From positions 1 to 58,355 of the forward strand of contig NZ_BAGJ01000266.1 of the NCBI RefSeq assembly GCF_000308775.1: a stretch of 58,355 nucleotides of DNA, written 5' to 3'. The stretch comes from Nocardia testacea NBRC 100365. GTDB lineage: Bacteria > Actinomycetota > Actinomycetes > Mycobacteriales > Mycobacteriaceae. Positions 51,743 to 58,355 of this stretch are shown one piece after another. The position numbers were made by a program, and so were the translations under genes. Numbering within the stretch: position 1 is the stretch's first letter; each line of letters opens with the position of its first letter. The notes beneath the pieces were generated by a model. It worked only from the letters and a program-made list of their open reading frames with translations. It was not told the DNA's origin and ran no database searches.

Positions 51743-51859
51743 ATGACGAAACTACCCGTGACAGGTACGACCGCGGGCGCGGCCAAGGGACCAGCACGAA
51801 TGAAGGTTCTGCCGCCCGCTGGGAAGCAAGTGAAGTTGCACGGAAAGAAGATGGAGTAA
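51743..51859 (+). CDS. 38-residue Lys-rich ORF, doubtful
   Basis: ATG to TAA gives a basic peptide (MTKLPVTGTTAGAAKGPARM, then a Lys-rich end). There is no ribosome site and no known homologue; the amino-acid bias is what keeps it on the list. Confidence 0.2.
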   Translation: MTKLPVTGTTAGAAKGPARMKVLPPAGKQVKLHGKKME

Positions 51860-51971
51860 CACCGTGAGGAGAAGGGAGGCGTTGCCCGTCGGGTCACCCG
51901 CGAAGTTATGCAGTTGGGGTGATCGCCGACGTTTCGGTTACATGTCGGAAGACGAAGTAATTCCCCCTTTC

Positions 51972-52002
51972 AGTGCCCCGGCGCCAGCGGCGCCGGGGCA
52001 CT
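51972..52002. terminator. Strong hairpin just before the MerR gene
   Basis: AGTGCCCCGGCGCC and its complement form a perfect 14-bp stem with a 3-nt loop. It lies 18 bp before the MerR start region, so it may end an upstream transcript or act as an attenuator in the MerR leader. Confidence 0.6.
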
Positions 52003-52020
52003 TCGGCGTCTGGAGACCCC

Positions 52021-52338
52021 CTGATTTCTGAACCCACGACCGCGAACGAGAAGTTCGACGATGACGACTACCCCGCCTACACCATGGGCCGCGCCGCCGA
52101 CCTGCTCGGCACCACCCCAGCGTTCCTGCGCACCCTCGACGACGCGCAACTGATCACCCCGCAACGCTCGCCCGGCGGGCACCGCCGCTACTCCCGATAC
52201 CAGCTGCGTATCGCCGCCCGCGCCCGCGAACTCATCGACCGCGGCACGCCCGTGGAAGCCGCGTGCCGGATCATCATCCTCGAAGACCAACTCGCCGAAG
52301 CCCGCGAAATCAACGCCGAACTCACCCAGCAGGATTGA
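52021..52338 (+). CDS. MerR family regulator (actinobacterial type) with non-standard start codon
   Basis: About 105 residues. The winged helix is well conserved: YTMGRAADLLGTTPAFLRTLDDAQLITPQRSPGGHRRYSRYQLRIAARARELIDRGTPVEAACRIIILEDQL. No ATG or GTG lies at a sensible place: the in-frame GTG 51973 is inside the hairpin and ATG 52084 would remove part of the HTH. A GGAGA site at 52012-52016 points to CTG 52021 or ATT 52024. No ligand domain, so it acts as a small DNA-binding protein. Confidence 0.75.
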   Translation: MISEPTTANEKFDDDDYPAYTMGRAADLLGTTPAFLRTLDDAQLITPQRSPGGHRRYSRYQLRIAARARELIDRGTPVEAACRIIILEDQLAEAREINAELTQQD

Positions 52339-52399
52339 GCGCAACCGGCTGCCTCGGGCCGCGAAGACGCCCGGCCGCCGCGTGGCGGTCACCGGTAGG

Positions 52400-52807
52400 T
52401 CAGATACCGCCGGGCGGGTCGAGTTCGGCCCACACGGTTTTCCCCCCGTCGCACCAGTCGGTTCCCCACCAGGTCGCCAGCTGCGCGACCAACAGCAGTC
52501 CGCGCCCACCCGTGTGGTCGGGTCGGCGGATCCGCGCCGGGACAGGGGAACTGTCGCTCACCTCGATCCGGAACCGGTCATGTTCGTCCACCAGCAACCG
52601 GCAGGTGCGCGGCGAACGGGCGTGGCGGCAGGCATTGCTGACCAACTCGTCACTCACCTGCACAGCATCGCTGACCTCGATACCGGCACACCGACCGACC
52701 AAGCCGCGTACCTCGGCCCGGACCTGCACAGCCGGCACCCTGTCGAGATCCACCTCGACAACCAGGCACTCCCGCCCGTGAGCGTCCTGCACCGGGTTCA
52801 GTGTCAT
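52400..52807 (-). CDS. Anti-sigma/ATP-binding serine-kinase-like protein (RsbW/HATPase_c_2 type)
   Basis: 135 residues. N box ELVSNACRHA and G box TGGRGLLLVAQLA show the HATPase fold of RsbW/SpoIIAB kinases, which hold a sigma factor or anti-anti-sigma factor. No sigma factor or STAS partner is adjacent. ATG 52807 is used; the frame is open further upstream without a ribosome site. It is convergent with the MerR gene. Confidence 0.82.
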   Translation of the reverse strand: MTLNPVQDAHGRECLVVEVDLDRVPAVQVRAEVRGLVGRCAGIEVSDAVQVSDELVSNACRHARSPRTCRLLVDEHDRFRIEVSDSSPVPARIRRPDHTGGRGLLLVAQLATWWGTDWCDGGKTVWAELDPPGGI

Positions 52808-53051
52808 CACACCCACCGCGGCTCCTCCTCCCGCCCCGCGAAACGCCCGCGATCTGCGGCAGCCCCCGACTGGCCCCTGCTTACCCGCCATCAACCGGCG
52901 GAAACCACACCGCCGGCCGCAATGTGGTGCCCACGGGCGCACAGGCCCTTCGTCACTTCGGGCCCGTCTATTTGGGGTACAGCCCAGATAGACGGCACTC
53001 CCGGCTGCTTCTACGGCAGGGAGTGCTCAAGCGGGTCTGCGGGGGCGGCCC

Positions 53052-53306
53052 TTACTTGCCGGGGTCCTTGCGCATGTGGTCTGGGATGCCGGGGGCTTCG
53101 GGGTCGTACTCGGTGCCGGCGAGGTCGTCGGAGAACTTGCCACCGAATCCGGGGACCGGGCCGGGGGCGTCGGGGTCGCGGGTGCGTTCCCACGCGTCGA
53201 ACTGGGCATTGGCCGCGTCCATCTCTTCTTGGCTCATCGTTTTGTGGCCGGCGGCTTCCCACTCCTCAGGGGTGTAGAAGACTTTTCCGGCGGAACGGTC
53301 GGGCAT
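53052..53306 (-). CDS. Small acidic protein, candidate immunity protein of the ART toxin
   Basis: 84 residues, rich in Asp, Glu and Pro (FYTPEEWEAAGHKTMSQEEMDAANAQFDAWERTRDPDA...). No domain recognised. It lies 15 bp after the ADP-ribosyltransferase toxin on the same strand, exactly where an immunity gene would be. Its acidity could let it mimic or block the NAD or arginine site; that is inference. Confidence 0.55.
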   Translation of the reverse strand: MPDRSAGKVFYTPEEWEAAGHKTMSQEEMDAANAQFDAWERTRDPDAPGPVPGFGGKFSDDLAGTEYDPEAPGIPDHMRKDPGK

Positions 53307-53321
53307 GGTCTGTACCTCCTG

Positions 53322-54803
53322 CTACTGCTCGACGAGCCGGATGAAGGTCCGGCCGGTCGCTGGGTCTGTCCATCGCTGTGTGCACGCAAACGGTGTTCCG
53401 GACCGGAACAGCACTTCCATCTCCTCGGGGGACTTGGACAGTCCGGAGACGTCTTTGCCCGTTTTGGAGATGATCTGGAACTCCACGTTACTGCCGCCTT
53501 CGAACAGGGCGCCCGCCCCGTTGGGGTTCTTGGTGGTCGAGGTGAACCCGGTTTCGACGACGACCTGGCCCGGTTGGTATTTGGCCAGTTCCTGCTCGGG
53601 CAGGTTCGTATGCCGTACCACCGGGCCTTGGTGGTCGGGGAGCTTGCCGAGAGCCTGGTTCAAGGCGTCGATGCGCTGCTGGGTGTAGGCGTCGGGATCG
53701 GTGAGCGGGTTGCGTAGTGCCTGGTTGAGGTCTCGGTAGCCCATGCCGGTGTAGGAGTTGATCGTGATGTGGTCGTCTTGGGTGAGCGCTGTCTTGGGGG
53801 CCGCGGTCGGCTTCGTCGGGGCCTTCGTCGGTTTCAGTGCCGCCAGCTCGGCGAGGGTGGGCTGGTGCGTGGCCGGCGTATGGGTGGTCTTGACGCCTTT
53901 GGTGATCTTCGCCGATTTGAACGCGACCACCAGCGCGCGGATCGGCCCGGCGAACTTCTTGACCGCCGCCGCGCCGCGGGCGGTGGCCAGCGCGGCACCG
54001 AAACCGGCCGTGATCACCGAGAGGCCGATCCCGATCAGGACCTCTTTACCGATCTCCTTACCGAGTTCGATGAGCTGGTCTTTGAGCTGGTTACGCAGCT
54101 CTTGCAGCGAGACGAGGTGCTCGTTGACCGCTGTGCCGATCTCGCCGAGCTGGCCGACTACCTCGGTGGCGGCGGTGGCCATCCGCCGCAGGTCCTCATC
54201 GATGAACACCGCCTCCGGGGTGGTCACCGTGGCGAACATATCGGCGATGCGGTTCAACTCGGCCGCGAAATTCGTGACCGCCTGGTCGGCGGCCATCTCC
54301 GACCAGATCCGGGCCGCGTTGCCCAGCTTGCCGGTGTCGCCGTCGGGGATCACCACCCCGATTTCGTCCAGCAGATCGACCGCACCGGAGAGACCCTGGG
54401 CCACCAGGCCGTTCCCCGGACCGCCGGCCGACGGAAGGTCCGGGCGGCAGATGATACTGAGCCAATCCGGCAGTGGCGGGTAGGCCGGTTGCGGGGCGGT
54501 GTTGCCGATCACCGAGGACCAGTCGGCCATCGCGTGGTTGTAGCCCATCTCGCCCAGCAGCGAGCAATACGCCCAGGCCGCCTCCCACAGCATTCTCGAC
54601 GTGGTGATGGCCTCGTTCGCCCGAGCGTCGTAGTCGCCGGCCCAGGTCTTTGCGTCGTCGTAGGAGCCGGCCATCTGCTCGCAGTCGGCCAGCGCCGACC
54701 ACCGATCATCAACCGCCCGAGCGAACGCCATCGAGGCATTCGTCAGCGCCGTGGTGGCGTCGTAGTAGACCTGCGGATCTACATCGATCGCGGTGTCGGT
54801 CAC
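53322..54803 (-). CDS. T7SS effector with C-terminal arginine-type ADP-ribosyltransferase toxin domain
   Basis: 493 residues. The first ~240 are a helical WXG/LXG-like secretion head, followed by a hydrophobic stretch (258-300), a Pro/Lys/Thr-rich linker and an ART domain from about 345. The R-S-E triad is readable: Arg397 (VVRHTNL), Ser422-Thr423 (GFTSTTK) and Glu461-x-Glu463 (PEEMEVLF). ExE marks arginine-specific mono-ADP-ribosylation. The gene overlaps the WXG100 gene upstream by 4 bp. It should enter rival or host cells and modify a protein. Confidence 0.85.
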   Translation of the reverse strand: MTDTAIDVDPQVYYDATTALTNASMAFARAVDDRWSALADCEQMAGSYDDAKTWAGDYDARANEAITTSRMLWEAAWAYCSLLGEMGYNHAMADWSSVIGNTAPQPAYPPLPDWLSIICRPDLPSAGGPGNGLVAQGLSGAVDLLDEIGVVIPDGDTGKLGNAARIWSEMAADQAVTNFAAELNRIADMFATVTTPEAVFIDEDLRRMATAATEVVGQLGEIGTAVNEHLVSLQELRNQLKDQLIELGKEIGKEVLIGIGLSVITAGFGAALATARGAAAVKKFAGPIRALVVAFKSAKITKGVKTTHTPATHQPTLAELAALKPTKAPTKPTAAPKTALTQDDHITINSYTGMGYRDLNQALRNPLTDPDAYTQQRIDALNQALGKLPDHQGPVVRHTNLPEQELAKYQPGQVVVETGFTSTTKNPNGAGALFEGGSNVEFQIISKTGKDVSGLSKSPEEMEVLFRSGTPFACTQRWTDPATGRTFIRLVEQ

Positions 54804-55126
54804 TGCGCGCCGGGGGCCGGGCCGCGGCCCAGCATCGCCACGTTGGTCTGTGCGGCGCTGGTGTAGTTGGTGTGCGCGGTCCGGGCGGCCTCCTGCATCC
54901 GCAAAAGACCGTCCTTCATGTCCTGCACGCCGGTGAGCCAGTCGGCGTGCGCGTCGTCGTAGGCGTCGGCCGCCTCGCCGGACCAGCCCTGCCGCAGCAC
55001 ACCCACCCGCTTCTCGATCTGATCGAGACAGTCCTCCAGGAACCCGATGAGGTTGCCGAGCCGGTCACCGGCCGCTTCCAACTCGGTCAGGTCCACCCGG
55101 TATCCGCCGCCCAGCGGCCCACCCAT
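54800..55126 (-). CDS. WXG100 (Esx) family protein
   Basis: 108 residues, helical hairpin with the WSG motif (LRQGWSGEAADAYDDAHADW) at the turn. ESX substrates of this type travel as heterodimers and usually help load a linked toxin. Its gene overlaps the toxin start (ATGA). ATG 55126 has GGAGCGGAG just upstream. Confidence 0.85.
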   Translation of the reverse strand: MGGPLGGGYRVDLTELEAAGDRLGNLIGFLEDCLDQIEKRVGVLRQGWSGEAADAYDDAHADWLTGVQDMKDGLLRMQEAARTAHTNYTSAAQTNVAMLGRGPAPGAQ

Positions 55127-55140
55127 TCGTCTCCGCTCCT

Positions 55141-55478
55141 CTACAGCCGCAGCGAACTCGGCGCGGCGGCAGCCGCGTTGTCGGCCAGATCGCCGGACAG
55201 ATCCGAGTCGGTGCCCTGGAAGTCCATCCCCTGCACCCCCATCAATTCGGCCATGTCCCCCAGCGACTCCAGCACCTCCAACGCGCCGGTCCGAGCCTCT
55301 TCCCAACCGCCGCGTAGGCGGTCGCCGCTGCGGACTGCCACGTACCCAGCAGGTACTCCATGTTGGCGTCCACGTCCTTGACCGCACTGATCAACGTCGT
55401 CGCCATCGACCCGAAAAACGTCGCAGCATCAGCCGTCGCGGCCGGATCCACAGCGATCGGCTGCTGCCCCTCTGCCAT
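55141..55478 (-). pseudogene. Esx-like gene interrupted by a one-base frameshift
   Basis: From ATG 55478 (GAGAGG 6 nt upstream) the frame reads to LGTWQSAAATAYAA. The continuation GWEEARTGALEVLESLGDMAELMG is in the next frame and runs to 55141. Together they make an ordinary WXG-like hairpin (W-x-x turn, WQS) of ~112 residues. One base is missing in the GCGGCGGTTGGG stretch near 55312. If that is a sequencing error, this is the first gene of an intact T7SS operon. Confidence 0.65.
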
Positions 55479-55760
55479 ACCAATCCTCTCGATCACGTTC
55501 CAGACCACTCATACCCGACCCCCCAGGACCTGGACGCACCGGCCGGGCCGCTGGTTCCACGATCCCGGAAGGACCGTTCCACCAATCTTTCCGAAGCCCG
55601 TGCCTCTATCAGAAGTGCACCCAAACCCGACACCGGCGACGGTTCAGTGAGGGAGGGCAGGTTGCAGCTCGAACGGCAATGCGGATCCTCGGTTCTCAGC
55701 TAAGTTGTGTGGGCTGTGCAGGGGGCGAGTGCTTGCTGCACGGGGCGGGAGGAGGCCTCG

Positions 55761-56222
55761 ATGAGTTCGAGTTCGGCGGTTCCGGTGCTGGCACCGGCAG
55801 GTGTGGGTGCGGGGGTAGCGACCGCGTTGGCAGTGACGGTGAACCTGGCCACTGGGGGTGGCCCGTGGTGGATGTGGCTGCTGGTAGTGGTGCTGACTGG
55901 GGCGGGGTTCGTGACCTCGGTGTGGCTGCACCTGCGCCAAATCGCCAATACACCAACACCGACGCCGCCTGGTGTCGCGAGCGCCTCGGGTGAGCGTAGT
56001 GTCGCGGTGCACGGCAACCCGGCCGGTCCCATCACCACCGGGGATATCGGAATCACTCCGCCGTCGGCGCCCTCCTCCCGGTCAACGACACCCAGTCCCG
56101 ATGTGTCCATTCCCGGCTCGGGTGGGGGCGCATCGGCAGCGGGAGAACGTTCGATCGCGATCAACGGCAGTCCCGGCGCCGAGATTTCCACCGGCGACCA
56201 CTACACCCCGCCCACGCCGTGA
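55761..56222 (+). CDS. Two-helix membrane protein with repeated GERS-type motifs, partner of the STAND gene
   Basis: 153 residues. Two transmembrane helices (residues ~11-30 and 35-56) are followed by a cytosolic or extracellular tail with two copies of an about 19-residue motif: GERSVAVHGNPAGPITTGD (77-95) and GERSIAINGSPGAEISTGD (128-146). GGGAGGAGG is 5 nt before the ATG. Its end overlaps the next gene by 4 bp. A related motif is at the start of the next protein, so the two probably interact. Confidence 0.7.
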   Translation: MSSSSAVPVLAPAGVGAGVATALAVTVNLATGGGPWWMWLLVVVLTGAGFVTSVWLHLRQIANTPTPTPPGVASASGERSVAVHGNPAGPITTGDIGITPPSAPSSRSTTPSPDVSIPGSGGGASAAGERSIAINGSPGAEISTGDHYTPPTP

Positions 56223-58355
56223 ACTGGCTGCGACCGCGCCGCAAACGACCAAAAGCCAACACCGAGACCTCCCCCCAGGTACAGCCTGGACCCGAGACCA
56301 GCGGCGGTGCGGTCGCGTGGGGGGCGCGGTCCGTGGCCGTCAACACCGGGGGCGGGGCGCTCGCGGCACCGGTGCTGACCGGTGACCACGCTCGGGCGGT
56401 GCAGCTTCCCCCGCAGGCGTTCGCGCCGATGGCCGATATAGAAGCACCACCCGGGATCGACAATATTGCTCCGCGGCCGGGTGAGTTCGTCGGTCGTGGA
56501 ACCGAACTCGACGAGCTCACCACAGTGTTTGCCGGGCGGGGGCCGGTGGTGGTCGCGGCGGTGCACGGGCTGGGCGGGATCGGCAAGTCCACCCTGGTTG
56601 CGCACTGGGCTGCGACCCGCCCGCACGGGTTCGCGCCGATCGTGTGGATCACCGCCGACACCGCCACCAACATCACCACCGGCCTGGTGCAGCTCGCCAG
56701 CCGGCTGCAGCCGGCGCTGGCCGAAGTGCTGGAAGACGAGCAGTTAGCCGACCGGGCCCTGCAATGGCTGGCCACCCACACCGGTTGGCTGCTGGTCCTG
56801 GACAACGCCGATGACCTCAATCTTGTTGCCCCGGTGCTGGCCCGGGTCGGGAACGGGGGCGGGTCGTGATCACCAGCCGCCGGGCCACCGGCTGGCAGTC
56901 GGGTACCACGATTGTGCGCCTGGACGTGCTCGAACCTGACGAGTCCCTGCGCCTGCTCACTACCCTGCTCACCATCAACGGCCCGCGCGACTCCGAAGGC
57001 GCCGCCGAACTGTGCGCCGAGCTCGGGCATCTGCCCCTGGCCATCCGGCAGGCCGGGGCGTATCTGGCCCAGGACCCGTTTTTCACCCCCCGCGGCTACC
57101 TGCGATTGCTGGCCGACTACCCCGCTGAGATGTTCGGGCAGGCCGATGTCGATACCGACTCCGAGCGCACCATCGCCCGGATCTGGCGGATCACCCTGGA
57201 CCGCATCGCCGAAAGGGAACCCGCCGCAGTCGATCTGCTGTGCGCACTGGCCTGGTTTGCACCCGAGGCCATTCCCCTCACCCTATGCCAGTTGCGAGAG
57301 CTCGACCCGCCGAAGCGCAGCACCGCACTCGGGCTGCTGGCGGCCTACAACATGATCACGCCCGACCCCACCACCGGCACACTCTCGATCCACCGGCTCG
57401 TGCAAGCGGTAGCACGTACCCCCGACGCCATCGACCCACACCGCCGATCTGGCGTGATCGAACGCGCCCGAACCCGCGCCACCAATACCCTGCACACCGC
57501 TCTGCCCGACTATGCAGATCCAGGCATGTGGCCAATCTGGCGGGCCCTGCTGCCCCACATCGAGGCCCTGACCCGTCACACCACCAGTGATTCGGACAGT
57601 GCCTCCGCCGGGGTCGTGACCGCGGCGATCCGCAACCACACCGGGATGTTCCTGTCCGGACAAGGCCTGCATACCAGCGCAGTGCACCACCTCTACCACG
57701 CCCTCGCCCACTGCGAGCGAATCCTGGGGCCCGAACACCCGAACACCCTGACCTCCCGCAACAACCTCGCCCTTGCCTACGAGGCGGCGGGCCGGGTCGG
57801 GGAGGCGGTCCCGTTGCTGGAGCGCACCCTCACCGACCGGCAGCGAATCCTGGGCACCGACCACCCGGACACCCTGTCCTCCCGCAGCAACCTCGCTCTT
57901 GCCTACCGGGCAGCGGGCCGGATAAGAGAAGCGATCCCGCTACTGGAGCAGACTCTCGCCGACTGCGAGCGGATCCTGGGTGAGGAGCACTCCAACACTC
58001 TGACCTTTCGCAACAATCTCGCCGGCGCCTACCAGTCGACAGGCTGGATCGGGGAGGCGATCTCGCTCTACGAGCGCACCCTCGCCGACTGCGAGCGGGA
58101 CCTGGGGCCCGACCACCCGAACACCCTGTCCTCCCGCAACAATCTCGCCGGCGCCTACGAGGCGGCGGGTCGGGTCGGGGAAGCGATCTCGCTCTACGAG
58201 CGCGCCCTCGCCGACTGCGAGCGGGTCCTTGGCCCTGAACACCCGAACACTCTGACCTTTCGCAACAACCTCGCCGACACCTACCGGGAGATGGGTCGGG
58301 TCGGGGAGGCGATTCCGCTGCTGGAGCGGACTCTCGCAGACTGCGATCGGGTCCT
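56219..58355 (+). CDS. STAND NTPase: NB-ARC plus TPR repeats; frameshifted near 56.86 kb, runs off the window
   Basis: The N-terminal frame (56219-56869) has a GARSVAV...TGD motif (35-56), a P-loop GLGGIGKST (117-125) and Walker B LLVLDNADD (191-199). It stops at 56867. In another frame, from about 56866, the protein continues as VVITSRRATGW (sensor arginine), GHLPLAIRQAG (GLPLA-type motif), a winged helix and then 42-residue TPR units to the edge. One base is missing in GGGGGCGGG. STAND proteins oligomerise on sensing a signal; effectors vary, and here none is visible. Confidence 0.8.
57724..58355 (+). repeat. Tandem 126-bp TPR-coding repeat
   Basis: Units start at about 57724, 57850, 57976, 58102 and 58228, with another beginning at 58354. 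Each codes for a 42-residue TPR with the core HPNTLTSRNNLA-Y--AGR-GEAI-L-ERTLADCERILG. The units are alike at DNA level, as in fast-changing ligand-sensing repeats. Confidence 0.85.

Larger units (their letters stand above)
51493..52020. other. 528-bp region: csp leader, short basic ORF and hairpin
   Basis: Less GC-rich than its surroundings in places. It contains the csp 5' leader, a 38-codon basic ORF (51743-51859) and the 14-bp hairpin at 51972-52002. Other open frames have no start or ribosome site. Confidence 0.4.

Noticed and set aside
1..58355. CRISPR arrays, rRNA and tRNA genes
   Set aside because: No spaced direct repeats of 24-40 bp and no tRNA T-loop/CCA-like pattern were seen by eye; a tRNAscan or CRISPR search would confirm.

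Overview
The window is high-GC DNA (roughly 68-70% by eye) from an actinomycete. It is most likely a Nocardia or close relative. The evidence is the order dlaT/sucB - TIGR01777 protein - lipB - lipA, the divergent oxyR / ahpC-ahpD pair, a class A beta-lactamase lipoprotein of the Nocardia type, EspC/WXG100 type VII secretion (T7SS) substrates, and many GTG starts. No rRNA, tRNA or CRISPR array was seen.

Layout. 1-3.9 kb: a tightly overlapping lipoate operon (E2 acyltransferase, epimerase-like protein, GNAT, LipB, LipA). 4-20.6 kb: small regulator-plus-target units, usually divergent, many with readable operators (TetR/NTF2, LysR/DMT-SDR-SMP30, MarR/MFS, oxyR/ahpCD, AraC/quinone reductase, ArsR/hydrolase). 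Several of these genes look leaderless, with a -10 box 6-7 nt before the start codon. 20.7-32.4 kb: an accessory region. It holds a papain-fold protein, a scar of cut-off genes (Ser/Thr kinase N-terminus, toxin tail, DUF2510 protein, SDR), a beta-lactamase, a Nudix protein, DUF4272, an ArsR/ketopantoate-reductase-like operon, and a T7SS effector cassette (EspC-like helper, WXG-headed toxin, putative immunity protein). That cassette lies between copies of one broken gene and next to an IS110-like remnant.

32.4-39.2 kb: two paralogous methyltransferases around a small exported peptide gene, an F420-type (LLM) oxidoreductase, a SulP transporter and a TetR regulator. 39.5-50.9 kb: a regulated metabolic block. 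A TetR regulator diverges from a homogentisate-dioxygenase-like gene, an alpha/beta hydrolase, a CaiB-type CoA-transferase and a MetE-like protein. Then follow a flavin-dependent halogenase, a chorismate-lyase-like protein, a 37-codon ORF in a structured leader, a cytochrome P450 lacking ExxR, and a cation/proton antiporter. The second half resembles a small natural-product cluster built on a halogenated hydroxybenzoate; this is inference.

51.2-58.4 kb: a cold-shock gene, a MerR regulator without a normal start codon, a serine-kinase-like ATPase, a second T7SS module (two Esx-type genes, an ADP-ribosyltransferase toxin and a small acidic candidate immunity protein), and at the right edge a membrane protein overlapping a STAND (NB-ARC/TPR) gene. 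The last two share a recurring GERSVAV...TGD motif and may form a conflict or signalling system.

Four genes look broken by a single base (near 15.91, 30.16, 55.31 and 56.86 kb). Either this region is decaying or the assembly carries indel errors, and that should be settled before any of them is called a pseudogene.
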